NCBI GenBank assembly: GCA_910583765.1
Contig: CAJTYS010000006.1
Span: 1-64,000, forward strand
Source: an uncultured Eubacteriales bacterium
GTDB lineage: Bacteria; Bacillota; Clostridia; Peptostreptococcales; Anaerovoracaceae
Direction of reading: 5' to 3'
DNA: 64,000 bases
A model generated the notes under the pieces. The model worked only from the letters and a program-made list of their open reading frames with translations. It had not been told where the DNA came from and made no database searches. This document shows positions 36,980 through 46,639 of this stretch, piece by piece (position 1 is the stretch's first letter; each line of letters begins with the position of its first letter). A program made the translations under genes and the position numbers.

Positions 36980-39900
36980 GTGATAGAAAAAGCAGGGCAT
37001 CGATTATACAAAAAACTGGAACAAAACCTTACGGACAAACAGCTGCTCAGACGCATCAAACTATCGAAAAAAATGATGCTGAGGCTCTTGTCGGAAAATG
37101 GCTGGAGAGAAAAAACAGAGCAGATCTCGCAAATGGAAACCATCAGCTGCGGGCAGGTCCTGAGCATGGCTGAGGAAACCCTGGCGCAGATTTCAGAAAA
37201 ACCCCCGGCAGGGTGGCTGCAATACAGTTTTGACACGACCATACAGGAGTTGTTTCCCGAAGAGGGAGCCCCGCAGGAACCGCGGCAATACCGGCAGGGC
37301 AGGCTCCTGCTCATGGAGCTCCTGCGCACGTTTTTCCGCGAGGAAAGAGACCGGAAGGGGTTTTCCCCGTTGCTGGACATCGAAGATCTGCGAGAAGAAT
37401 TGAGCGAAGAAGAGCTGCGGGACTATCCAGCATGGGAAGAGTATCTCAGTTTCAGAGAATATTGGGACCAGCATTACCTGGTGGAGTTCATGCGTATTGG
37501 AAAGGAAATCACGCCTTTCAACACAGTGGGCCACATCTGCGGCGTGCATCATGTGGCGCTGCATGTGGCAAGGCAGCTGGCAGCCACAGGCGCGCCAGTG
37601 GATCTGGCGCTGGTTTCCGGTTCCGCCGCGGGCCATGACATTGGAAAATACGGCTGCAAAGGTGAGGAGACGAAGCGAATTCCTTATTTGCATTATTATT
37701 ATACGGATCTATTTTTAAAGCGGGTGAACCTGCCCCTCATCGCCCATATCGCCAGCAACCATTCCACTTGGGACCTGGAGCTGGAAAACCTTTCCGTGGA
37801 ATCTCTGATCTTGATTTACGCGGATTTTCGGGTCAAGAGCAGCCGCGGGAAAGATGGCGAAGAGATCGTGCATTTTTACACCTTGGCAGAGGCTTTTGAC
37901 GTGATCCTGGGAAAACTGGACAACGTGGACGAGGCCAAGACGCTTCGCTATAAACGAGTATACGCCAAGCTCAAGGATTTTGAAGATTACATGATCAGCA
38001 GAGGCGTGAGCACGGATCTGGCTTGCGGTCAGCTGTCCCAGCCAGAAGAAAAAGACACGGCCCTCCTTTCTCCGCCGGAAGTCATCGACAGGTTCAAATA
38101 CTTGGCTGTGGAGCATAACATCAGTCTGATGAACAAATTTAACAACGAAGCTGCCTTCGGCAACCTGATTGAGGCGGCCAGGAGCGACAAGCAGTGGAAG
38201 AACGTTCGGGCCTACATCAACATACTGGACGAATATTCCACCCACATGACTCAAAAGCAAAAGCTCATGACCCTGCATTTCCTTTACGACCTTCTGACCC
38301 ACAGGGAAGGGGACATCAGGCGGCAGGCAGCGGCTCTCATGGGCGGGATTATCATCAATTACGATGAAAAATATCGAAAAGAGCTGCCAAAAGGCGTGAC
38401 CTTGGAAGAGCACAGCAGCCTTCAATTGTGGCAGCAGACTTTGGGAAAGATCATTTTTCCAGATCACAAAGTGACGGATCAGCACAAACGCTGGATCGGC
38501 TACACCCTCAAGGTGATCCTGCGGTCTGCCCTGGAAAACAGCAGGGAGGAAGACAGACAGGCATATTTAGACGCATTCCTTGCTTTTTACCGCAACCCCC
38601 ATGTGGACGACTCCGCGGTTTTCGTGCTCCTGGACTCCATGCTGGACATCCCTCTGGATATGTGCGGCAGAGAGGACAAGGAGATGCTTCTGACTTTCGC
38701 GCATCAAGTTTCCTTTCGGGACGTGGTGGAGATCAAGATTGGCGCCCTGCGATTTGTGAAATATGTGACAGAATTCGGCTGCCAAGGCTGGGAGCAGGAT
38801 CTCTGCGCAGCTGTGGCCCGCAGCGCGACTTGCGGCGACCATGGGCTGGCCTTTGCTTTTTTGCAGTACAAGATCCGAAAAAACCTGCAGCTTTTAGACG
38901 AAAAAACAGAGGAATATGGGAAATTCCTGGAGGAAGAAGCCCAGCTGACCTCTGACATTTTCCTGGAAAACCTGAAAGTGGACACTCCATGGGTCATCAA
39001 AGCTGTGAACATTGAATTCCTGCTGGATGAAGTGAAGCAAGGCAGATCAAAAGAAGTCCTCCATGTGGCCACCCATCTTTCCAACCTCATCAAAGTCAGC
39101 GAGCGAGTCACAGTGCGGCACATCGCAGGCCAGGGGCTGCTGGCAGTGGTGCCTATGCTGCCGCTGGATCAGAGAAATGAGCTGGTCATTGAATTGACCA
39201 GGGGCCTGGAGATCGGGGAATACCAGTTTTCCAAATACATCCCCCAGTACTTAGGCGCTCTGGCTCTGCATCTGCATCCAAACGAACTGGATGAACTGCT
39301 GGGTAATTTCCGCAAGCTCCTGGAAAACACCAATGAGAAAGTGGTCTCCGTCACCTTGGACACGATTGGTGAGATCATCAAGCGGTTCCCAGAATATCCA
39401 AAGCGGTTTCCACAGATCCACGAAGAATACGAACAGCGCAAGATGGCTATGCTGGGCATGCTGCTTCGTGGTCTGGCAAATTACAATCCGGCGGTGAGCC
39501 AGGAAGCCTTTCGAGTCATGGGACAGCATATTTTCGGCAGTCCGCTGCTGAGCCTGGACAGAAAGCATAGTATTTTCCAGAGGATTTACAAGAAAATGCT
39601 CACCCTGGTGGTGGATCAGAAAGAAGAGGAATTGACCTTTTTCACAAACGCGGCAGCGTTGAACCATATTTACCGGTTTCTCTCGGATTATATCTTGGAA
39701 AAAGGAGATTTCCATTTGCCGCAGCGGGAAAAGATCGCTTTTTTCCCAGGCACTTTCGACCCGTTTTCCCTCAGTCACAAGGGGATCGTCACCTCCATTC
39801 GGGACATGGGATTTGAAGTATATCTGGCGCTGGACGAATTTTCCTGGTCAAAGAAGACCCAGCCGCGGATGATCCGCAAAAAGATCATCACCATGTCTGT

Positions 39901-41854
39901 GGCAGATGAGGGCGGCGTTTATATTTTCCCAGACGATGAGCCCATCAATATCGCCAATCCTCAGGACTTGAAAAAGCTGCGGGACTTACTGCCGGACAAA
40001 GAGCTGTACATTGTGGTGGGCAGCGATGTGATCATTAACGCGTCCTCCTACAAAGCCCAGCCTTCGGAGCATTCCATCCACACCTTCAATCACGTTGTGT
40101 TCCGCAGGGAAAGCTCTGTGGAAGGGGAAGAAAAAGGCGATGATCTGTCGGAAGCCTACAAAAATATTTCCGGGCAAGTGGTGGAATTGACTCTGCCAGT
40201 GCATCTGGAGGACATCAGTTCCACCAGGATCAGGGAAAACATCGACTACAATCGGGACATTTCCAATTTGATCGATCCCATTGCCCAGAATTACATATAC
40301 AACAACAGCCTTTACCTGAGGGAGCCGCAGTACAAAGGCATCATGCAGACAAAGCTCCTTCTGTTTGAGCCTTTGGCCCACAGAGGCAGCGGCATGATCA
40401 AGGATCTGGAAGAAGAGATTCGGGGCAGGGGCCATAATTTCTACCGGCTCAGGGATTATTTGGACCGGCCGGAGGTGCGTACAGCAGCTGTTCGTGACGG
40501 CGGCATGGAGGATCAGGTGTGCGCCCTTACCGCGGCCAGGGAGATCACTACGTCTGATCTGTATGAAGAGTTCAGGGACGCGGAGCTGGCGGCTTATTTG
40601 CGGGAAAAGGCCACAGGCAGGATTCTGATCATCGGGGGGATCTATTTTGCCCATGACACCCAGATCCGAAACATCATACAGCTGATCACCACGGAGACCC
40701 TTTCCCAGGCTTTGCAGGAGGACATGACTTACGCCATTTATCATCCTGTGGTGGGAGAGGACAGAAACGAAGAAATCATTTCCGTGCTGGAACGCCAGGG
40801 GTTCCGAGAGATCGTCCTCAAAGGGCGGCAGACCGGTATTTACGAAGTGGACATGAAGAGCCCTGTGACTGTGTTTCAGAACATGGACACGGTGCTCAAG
40901 GAGCCTTTCAACAAGAGCGAGCGGATCCTGGAAACCATGGATCAGGCCCACAGAAGGCTGCAAAAAGCCCTGACAGACATGTATCCGGGCAACCTGGTGC
41001 TGTCCTTTAACTCTGGAGTCATGCACCACAAGATCATCAATATGGTGACGGAGATCAACGGCGTTCCCAGCGAGCCTTTAAAAGTCCGTCAGTTGGGGCC
41101 GTACATGTGCGTGCCTTTTGGCAAGATCCTGCGGGGCATGGCAGTGCCTAACACGGTGACAAAGGCCATTCACACGGAGAAGAAATTCAATCCGGACATC
41201 AAAGGCTTCCGCATCGAAGAATATCCCCATTATTCACCGATCTCCAATCAGGTGAAGACCATAAAATCTTTTAACCGGCAAGTGATCTTGGTGGATGATC
41301 TGCTTCATAAGGGGTATCGGATGAAAGAACTGGACCCAGTGCTGAAAGAAAACAATGTGGAAGTTGCCAAGCTGGTGGTGGGCCTTTTGTCCGGCAGGGG
41401 AAAGGACCTGATGACCATCCAGGGAAGGAAGGTGGACAGCGCTTACTTCATTCCGAATCTGAAAAATTGGTTCGTGGAATCCAGCCTGTACCCATTTATC
41501 GGCGGTGATGGCATCAAGCGGGAGATGGAGACTCAATCCAGCCTTCAGGCATCGGTGAATCTGATCCTGCCTTATGTGGCGCCAGGGTTCATGCCAGGGG
41601 TTTCCAAAGAAGCCATTTACCGATTCTCCATGACCTGTCTGGAGAACGCCTGCAAAATATTCCTGGATTTGGAACAGGAATACCAGAACGAATTTGAGAG
41701 AAAACTAACGCTGCAGAGACTGTCGGAAGCAGTCATTTCGCCAAGGGTGCCGGATTTGGGCAGCTACATGAATTATGACATGAACTTAGCGCCGTCTGGA
41801 TATTTGATCAACGGCATCGAACGGCTGATTCGATTGGAGAGTGTGATCGTATGA
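36980..41854 (+). CDS. Giant HD-hydrolase / nucleotidylyltransferase / GNAT-like / PRTase-like fusion
   Basis: A 1624-residue protein. Visible parts: an HD phosphohydrolase-like domain (HxxxVHHVALHVA about 184, GHDIGKYG about 217, NHSTWD about 260); a long alpha-helical, HEAT-like region (about 360-905); a NadD/cytidylyltransferase-like domain (FFPGTFDPFSLSHKG about 920, ISSTRIREN about 1078); a GNAT-like segment (about 1120-1290); and a phosphoribosyltransferase-like domain (VILVDDLLHKG about 1434). The first His of the nucleotidylyltransferase HxGH motif is Ser, and the PRPP loop is atypical. The GTG at 36980 is spaced 8 nt from AGGAGG. The next gene overlaps by 4 bp. No described function is known to me; nucleotide or cofactor metabolism is inferred. 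Confidence 0.85.
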   Translation: MIEKAGHRLYKKLEQNLTDKQLLRRIKLSKKMMLRLLSENGWREKTEQISQMETISCGQVLSMAEETLAQISEKPPAGWLQYSFDTTIQELFPEEGAPQEPRQYRQGRLLLMELLRTFFREERDRKGFSPLLDIEDLREELSEEELRDYPAWEEYLSFREYWDQHYLVEFMRIGKEITPFNTVGHICGVHHVALHVARQLAATGAPVDLALVSGSAAGHDIGKYGCKGEETKRIPYLHYYYTDLFLKRVNLPLIAHIASNHSTWDLELENLSVESLILIYADFRVKSSRGKDGEEIVHFYTLAEAFDVILGKLDNVDEAKTLRYKRVYAKLKDFEDYMISRGVSTDLACGQLSQPEEKDTALLSPPEVIDRFKYLAVEHNISLMNKFNNEAAFGNLIEAARSDKQWKNVRAYINILDEYSTHMTQKQKLMTLHFLYDLLTHREGDIRRQAAALMGGIIINYDEKYRKELPKGVTLEEHSSLQLWQQTLGKIIFPDHKVTDQHKRWIGYTLKVILRSALENSREEDRQAYLDAFLAFYRNPHVDDSAVFVLLDSMLDIPLDMCGREDKEMLLTFAHQVSFRDVVEIKIGALRFVKYVTEFGCQGWEQDLCAAVARSATCGDHGLAFAFLQYKIRKNLQLLDEKTEEYGKFLEEEAQLTSDIFLENLKVDTPWVIKAVNIEFLLDEVKQGRSKEVLHVATHLSNLIKVSERVTVRHIAGQGLLAVVPMLPLDQRNELVIELTRGLEIGEYQFSKYIPQYLGALALHLHPNELDELLGNFRKLLENTNEKVVSVTLDTIGEIIKRFPEYPKRFPQIHEEYEQRKMAMLGMLLRGLANYNPAVSQEAFRVMGQHIFGSPLLSLDRKHSIFQRIYKKMLTLVVDQKEEELTFFTNAAALNHIYRFLSDYILEKGDFHLPQREKIAFFPGTFDPFSLSHKGIVTSIRDMGFEVYLALDEFSWSKKTQPRMIRKKIITMSVADEGGVYIFPDDEPINIANPQDLKKLRDLLPDKELYIVVGSDVIINASSYKAQPSEHSIHTFNHVVFRRESSVEGEEKGDDLSEAYKNISGQVVELTLPVHLEDISSTRIRENIDYNRDISNLIDPIAQNYIYNNSLYLREPQYKGIMQTKLLLFEPLAHRGSGMIKDLEEEIRGRGHNFYRLRDYLDRPEVRTAAVRDGGMEDQVCALTAAREITTSDLYEEFRDAELAAYLREKATGRILIIGGIYFAHDTQIRNIIQLITTETLSQALQEDMTYAIYHPVVGEDRNEEIISVLERQGFREIVLKGRQTGIYEVDMKSPVTVFQNMDTVLKEPFNKSERILETMDQAHRRLQKALTDMYPGNLVLSFNSGVMHHKIINMVTEINGVPSEPLKVRQLGPYMCVPFGKILRGMAVPNTVTKAIHTEKKFNPDIKGFRIEEYPHYSPISNQVKTIKSFNRQVILVDDLLHKGYRMKELDPVLKENNVEVAKLVVGLLSGRGKDLMTIQGRKVDSAYFIPNLKNWFVESSLYPFIGGDGIKREMETQSSLQASVNLILPYVAPGFMPGVSKEAIYRFSMTCLENACKIFLDLEQEYQNEFERKLTLQRLSEAVISPRVPDLGSYMNYDMNLAPSGYLINGIERLIRLESVIV

Positions 41855-42843
41855 GAAAATTGAGCGAACTGTTTGAAGAACCAGGGATCATCAACAAAAA
41901 GCAGGATTGTTTTTATATAAGGCCAGAGAGCAGGGATCCCATTTCTCTGCCAGGGAAAAAGCGAGTGAACCTGCTGGCCTTAGGGGACGTGGGGAGCATG
42001 CTTTTGATCGGGCTGCGGCTTTTGGGCAGGGACGCCGTGGATTCCATTGGCATATGCGATCTCAATGAAAAGGCGGCCCAGCGATTTGAAGCAGAGATCA
42101 ATCAGATCGAATACCCGCTGGACCATGGCCAGCTGCCTGGCGTGGAAATCATCTCACCGGATTCCTTGTTTGATTGCCATGTGATGATTTTCTGTGCGTC
42201 AAAAGGCGTGCCCCCAGTGGGCGGAGAGGTGAAAGACGTGAGAATGGCTCAGCTTTCTGCCAACGCACAGCTGGCAGGGCGCTTCGGGCAGCAGGCGGTA
42301 AAAGCAGGGTTCTCCGGCATTTTCGCAGTGGTTTCCGACCCAGTGGACCCTCTGTGCAAAGCTGTTTACAAAGCAGGATTGCGGCGGGAACAGGTTCAGG
42401 GCTACGGCCTGGGAGTCATGAACAGCAGGGCCCTTTATTATGCGGGAAAGGACAGGCGCTTTCATAGCTTCTTACAGGAAGGCAGGGCTTTTGGACCCCA
42501 TGGGGAAGATTTGGTCATCGCCAATAGTCTGGAGCATTATGACGATGCTTTGTCCAGGGAATTGACACAGCTGGCGGTAGCATCCAACATGAAAACAAGA
42601 CAGCTGGGCTTTAAGCCTTTCATCGCTCCAGCCTTGTCGTCAGGGGCCATTTCCATTTTGGAAACCATACGGGGAAACTGGCAGTACAGCTCCGTGTACT
42701 TTGGGAAAGGCGGGCATGGGGCTTTCCTGGGCGTGAAAAACAGGAGAACCCCTTGGGGCGTCCAGGTGGAAGATTTGCCCTTGCCAGAGGCTTTGTTCCA
42801 AAGGGTTCAGGCCGCGTATGACCATTTGACGGACTTGATCTGA
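41851..42843 (+). CDS. Lactate/malate dehydrogenase-like NAD(P)-binding protein
   Basis: A 330-residue protein with a Rossmann start (NLLALGDVGSMLLIGLRLLG, then ICDLNE) and an overall lactate/malate dehydrogenase-like order, including VSDPVDPLCKAVY, LGVMNSRALYYAG and GPHGEDLV, which resembles the catalytic-His loop of that family. It is divergent from true LDH or MDH and the substrate is unknown. It overlaps the giant gene by the ATGA tetranucleotide, so translation is coupled. Confidence 0.75.
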   Translation: MRKLSELFEEPGIINKKQDCFYIRPESRDPISLPGKKRVNLLALGDVGSMLLIGLRLLGRDAVDSIGICDLNEKAAQRFEAEINQIEYPLDHGQLPGVEIISPDSLFDCHVMIFCASKGVPPVGGEVKDVRMAQLSANAQLAGRFGQQAVKAGFSGIFAVVSDPVDPLCKAVYKAGLRREQVQGYGLGVMNSRALYYAGKDRRFHSFLQEGRAFGPHGEDLVIANSLEHYDDALSRELTQLAVASNMKTRQLGFKPFIAPALSSGAISILETIRGNWQYSSVYFGKGGHGAFLGVKNRRTPWGVQVEDLPLPEALFQRVQAAYDHLTDLI

Positions 42844-42868
42844 GAAAGAGACAAAAGGAGGTGTGTTC

Positions 42869-43939
42869 GTGGGACAATTTACGTTGATCAACCCTCTCTG
42901 CGGTGAAGCGAAAAAAGCAGAACGGCTCCATTCCATACTGGATGCCAGCTTGAAGGGTTATGATTATGAAGAGATCATCACAGGGGAACAATTCGCGAAA
43001 GCGGACTTGCGGGACAAAAAGCTGCTGTTTTCCATATCCCTAGGGGAATCGGGGATCAATTTAGAGTATTATCAGATGCTGAAACAGATCCGCTTGGAGA
43101 GGGAGTGTTTAGAAGGGAGCACTGGCGGGATCATCATTGATGGGAACAGCGAACTGTTCACCAAATCCGTTTCCAGGGAGCTAGCTTTCAGCGCGAATCG
43201 GGCTGGCTGCGCTTTTCCCGGGCGGCCCCTTGTGGAAGGAACCCGATCTTTGAAAAATTTCAACATTCAGGCCCAGAATCTGCACATGGATAATTTTGGC
43301 GCGTACATCGTCGCGGGGCGACAGCTGGTTTACAATATCATCAACTTTGAAAAGCTGCGGAAGGAAACGCCTCGGATCCTGATGATCCACGCCAGCGAGC
43401 GGAAGACTTCTAACAGCCTGAGTCTGTGGGAAATGGTGAAAAAGCATCTTTCCGGCTGCCAGATTCAGGAGCTGTCCCTGCGCAACGGAAAAGTTCTGGA
43501 TTGCCAGGGCTGCCCCTACGAGACCTGCAAGCATTTTGGGGATGAAAACAAATGCTTTTACGGCGGCCCCATGGTGGAAGAGGTTTATCCGGCCATTCTG
43601 GACTGCGATGCCCTGGTGATGGTCTGCGCCAATTACAATGACGCGGTGAGCGCCAATCTCGCGGCCTTCATCAACCGGCTGACAGCCCTGTTCATGGCTC
43701 ACAAGTTTTATGACAAGAGTTTGTTCGGCATTGTGGTGTCCGGCTACAGCGGCGGAGATATCGTGGCCCAGCAGCTGATCAGCGCCTTGAACATGAACAA
43801 GACCTTCCGTCTTCCGGGGCGGTTCGCCCTGCTGGAAACAGCCAATGACCCAAAGGCTATCCTGCATGCAGAAGGCGCGGAGCAGCGGGCGGAAAAATTT
43901 GCCCAGGTTATTTTAGAGAATCTAAAGCTAGATAGTTGA
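42869..43939 (+). CDS. Flavodoxin-fold (FMN reductase-like) protein with novel N-terminal domain
   Basis: A 356-residue protein. The C-terminal half is flavodoxin-like (RILMIHASERKTSNSLSLW, DCQGCPYETC, DALVMVCANYNDAVSANLAAFINR). The N-terminal 165 residues (INPLCGEAKKAERLHSI, LFSISLGESGINLEY) are not recognised. The GTG at 42869 is preferred because it lies 7 nt from AGGAGG; another GTG at 42863 is too close. It is the third gene of the giant-enzyme operon, 25 bp after the LDH-like gene, and could supply electrons to it. Confidence 0.75.
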   Translation: MGQFTLINPLCGEAKKAERLHSILDASLKGYDYEEIITGEQFAKADLRDKKLLFSISLGESGINLEYYQMLKQIRLERECLEGSTGGIIIDGNSELFTKSVSRELAFSANRAGCAFPGRPLVEGTRSLKNFNIQAQNLHMDNFGAYIVAGRQLVYNIINFEKLRKETPRILMIHASERKTSNSLSLWEMVKKHLSGCQIQELSLRNGKVLDCQGCPYETCKHFGDENKCFYGGPMVEEVYPAILDCDALVMVCANYNDAVSANLAAFINRLTALFMAHKFYDKSLFGIVVSGYSGGDIVAQQLISALNMNKTFRLPGRFALLETANDPKAILHAEGAEQRAEKFAQVILENLKLDS

Positions 43940-43991
43940 AATACAGCGTGAAAATGCGATATAATAATTGTTCATAGAAAGGAGGAAGCAG

Positions 43992-45374
43992 ATGGAAAAC
44001 GAAAGAGATTTTAATGAAACCATAGAAGAAATCCTGGAGATCCTGGAGCGAAAACAGTACGTGAAGGCTCGTGACGAGCTGCTGAAAAACAATGAAGTGG
44101 ATATCGCGGAGATCCTGGAAGAGGTATTGGAAGAGCTGGACGTGGAAACGACTATCATCGTGTTCCGGATGCTTCCCAAAGATGTTTCCGTGGAAGTGTT
44201 CTCTTACCTGCCGTCAGAAGACCAGGTGGAGATCATCCAGGGAATCACAGAGCGGGAGATCAGCTATATCATTGAAGAACTGGATTTTGACGACAAGATC
44301 GACGTGTTGGAAGAACTGCCGGCTAATTTGGTAGACAAGATCCTGGAAAAAACACCGAAAGAAGAGCGAAAGCTGATCAACACATTCCTCAATTATCCGG
44401 AAAACAGCGCAGGGAGTCTGATGACTCCTGACTATATCAGCCTGCAGAACAATATGACAGTGGGAGAAGCCTTAGCTTATATTAAAAAAGAAGGCATGGA
44501 CAGCGAGACGGTTTATACCTGCTATGTGAAAGAAGCAGGCAGAAAGCTGGAGGGCATCGTGTCTCTGCGGGCCCTGGTGATCCACGACACGGACACGAAG
44601 ATCTCTGAGCTCATGAGCACGGAATATGTTTATGTCAATGTGAACGATGACCAGGAGGAGGTTTCGGAAGCCTTTAAAAAATACGGTTTTCTGGCGATTC
44701 CAGTGGTGGATAAGGAGCATCGTCTGGTGGGGATCATCACGGTGGACGATATTTTGGATGTCATTGAAGAGGAAACCACAGAAGATATCGAAAGGATGGC
44801 CGGAGTCATCGATGGCTCTGACACGGAATACCTGGACATGGGCGTGTTCCGTCATGCCAAAAACAGGCTGCCGTGGCTGATTTTGCTGTCAGTTTCCCTA
44901 ATGATCACAGGCACCATCATCGAACAATTTGAGGCCACGCTCCAGCAAGTGGTGGCCCTGACCTTTTACCTGCCGCTTTTGATGGGCACCGGCGGCAACA
45001 CGGGAACCCAGGCGGCCACGCTGGTGATCCGAGGCATATCCCTGGGAGACATTGATTTGAAAGACGCTTTGCGGGTCTTTTGGAAGGAGCTGCGGGTCAG
45101 CGTGATTTTAGGCGTGATACTCAGTTTGTTCAATTTCGCGAAGATCATTTTCATTGATCATCAAAGCATGGCGATCGCCTTTACGGTGTGCGGCTCCATG
45201 CTCATCGTCATTATGTTCGCCAAGCTGCTGGGAGGCATGCTGCCCCTGCTGGCGAAACGGCTGGGGGTGGATCCGGCGCTGATGGCCACGCCGATGATCT
45301 CGTCTTTGACGGACATGGTTTCCGCATTGGCTTACCTGGCCATGGCCACCATGGTGCTGGGGATTTCGTTGTAA
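43992..45374 (+). CDS. mgtE: MgtE magnesium transporter
   Basis: A 460-residue Mg2+ channel/transporter. The N-terminal MgtE_N superhelix (LPKDVSVEVFSYLPSEDQVEII) and two CBS domains (MTPDYISLQNNMTVGEAL, VVDKEHRLVGIITVDDILDVI) precede five membrane segments with GTGGNTGTQAATLVIRGI and the pore-region Asp. The ATG at 43992 is behind AAAGGAGG. A HipA-like kinase gene begins 10 bp later. Confidence 0.95.
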   Translation: MENERDFNETIEEILEILERKQYVKARDELLKNNEVDIAEILEEVLEELDVETTIIVFRMLPKDVSVEVFSYLPSEDQVEIIQGITEREISYIIEELDFDDKIDVLEELPANLVDKILEKTPKEERKLINTFLNYPENSAGSLMTPDYISLQNNMTVGEALAYIKKEGMDSETVYTCYVKEAGRKLEGIVSLRALVIHDTDTKISELMSTEYVYVNVNDDQEEVSEAFKKYGFLAIPVVDKEHRLVGIITVDDILDVIEEETTEDIERMAGVIDGSDTEYLDMGVFRHAKNRLPWLILLSVSLMITGTIIEQFEATLQQVVALTFYLPLLMGTGGNTGTQAATLVIRGISLGDIDLKDALRVFWKELRVSVILGVILSLFNFAKIIFIDHQSMAIAFTVCGSMLIVIMFAKLLGGMLPLLAKRLGVDPALMATPMISSLTDMVSALAYLAMATMVLGISL

Positions 45375-45383
45375 GGAGAAAAA

Positions 45384-46538
45384 ATGGATTGTGTTTTGAC
45401 GCACAAATATATCCCCGTTTGCCAGCTCCAGTTGGACGAGGCAACAGGGCATATCATGAAAATTGGAAAGACACATCATCCCGAGCACCTGCCTGTTGGA
45501 GTGAAGATGAGCGATGGCGCAGCGGATCGGGCGGATCTCAATCGCTGGTGGGCGGGACGGACGATCCCCGCGAGCCGCTCTGGTATCGGCCAAGCCCTGG
45601 AAGCAATGGGATTAGCCGATACGCGGGTGTTGCTGACAAAATGCCTGGGACTCAGCTTGTCAGATCAATATTGGATGAAGCCTATGGACAGGGACGTGGA
45701 CTGGGCTGATGTGAATTTTTTTGACAATCCCTTTTCCGAGGACGTGGGAAACGCGCTGCTTGGAAAACCGGTAAAGCCTGCTGATTTTGATTTCCATTCG
45801 CCAGACAACACATCAGATGGTTTTTTAAAAAAGCGCTGGAAAATCATCAATGAAAAGCGGTATCTGTTAAAAGCAGGGACCAATCCCTTTATGCAGCAGC
45901 CTTTCAATGAGGTGATCGCAAGTGCGGTCATGCGGCGACTGGGGATCCGTCATGCGTCCTATTCCCTGATTTTTGACCATGGGGTGCCCTACAGCGCATG
46001 CGAAGATTTTATCACAAAGGACACGGAGCTGGTCAGCGCATGGCGTGTCATGCGTACACAAAAAAGGGGAAATCAGATGTCTTTGTATCACCACTATTTG
46101 AATTGCTGTGAGGCACTGGGCGCACAGGGGATCGCCCGAGCGCTGGATGAAATGCTGGTGGTGGATTACATCATTGCCAATGAAGACAGGCACCAAAACA
46201 ATTTCGGGCTTGTGAGAAACGCAGAGACTCTGGAATGGATCGGTGCCGCGCCCATTTATGACAGCGGCTCTTCCCTGGGATATGATAAATTAACCAGCCA
46301 GATTCTGTCAGAAGACAAAATCGAATGCAAACCATTTAGGAAAACCCATGAGCAGCAGATCAAGCTGGTATCTTCTTTTGACTGGGTGGACTTTGGGGCG
46401 CTGGACGGGCTTGGCGATGAAATGCGGAGCATTCTTGATGCCGCAGGCAAATATATGGATGAAGATCGAAAAAGCGCCATTATAGCGTCCGTTGAAAAGC
46501 GTATCGCAAAGCTGAAAATCATAGCTGAAACGCAGTGA
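45384..46538 (+). CDS. Solo HipA-like kinase domain protein
   Basis: A 384-residue protein with the HipA-like C-terminal kinase fold: RYLLKAG (ATP-Lys strand), FNEVIASAVMRRLG, YIIANEDRHQNNFGLVRN (catalytic loop) and APIYDSGSSLG (metal-binding Asp). There is no HipB-like HTH antitoxin beside it. It starts behind AAGGAG 10 bp after mgtE, so it may be co-transcribed with the transporter. Its N-terminal part is not the standard HipA N-domain. Role unknown; Ser/Thr kinase activity is plausible. Confidence 0.8.
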   Translation: MDCVLTHKYIPVCQLQLDEATGHIMKIGKTHHPEHLPVGVKMSDGAADRADLNRWWAGRTIPASRSGIGQALEAMGLADTRVLLTKCLGLSLSDQYWMKPMDRDVDWADVNFFDNPFSEDVGNALLGKPVKPADFDFHSPDNTSDGFLKKRWKIINEKRYLLKAGTNPFMQQPFNEVIASAVMRRLGIRHASYSLIFDHGVPYSACEDFITKDTELVSAWRVMRTQKRGNQMSLYHHYLNCCEALGAQGIARALDEMLVVDYIIANEDRHQNNFGLVRNAETLEWIGAAPIYDSGSSLGYDKLTSQILSEDKIECKPFRKTHEQQIKLVSSFDWVDFGALDGLGDEMRSILDAAGKYMDEDRKSAIIASVEKRIAKLKIIAETQ

Positions 46539-46544
46539 AAATAA

Positions 46545-46591
46545 AATGCACAATAATCCTAGATGGTTATCATTTCGGATTATTGTGCATT
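46545..46591. terminator. Perfect 15-bp inverted repeat between convergent genes
   Basis: AATGCACAATAATCC (46545-46559) and GGATTATTGTGCATT (46577-46591) are perfectly complementary. They lie between the HipA-like gene and the acyl-CoA dehydrogenase. There is no T tract, so the terminator role is likely but not certain. Confidence 0.55.
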
Positions 46592-46639
46592 ACCTAAATC
46601 ATTAGAACAGGCTTTTAGGGGAATAGATTGATAAAGTTA

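Noticed and set aside
39986..41029. A 347-residue minus-strand ORF within the giant gene
   Set aside because: It is antisense to the conserved nucleotidylyltransferase-to-PRTase region and is a by-product of codon use.
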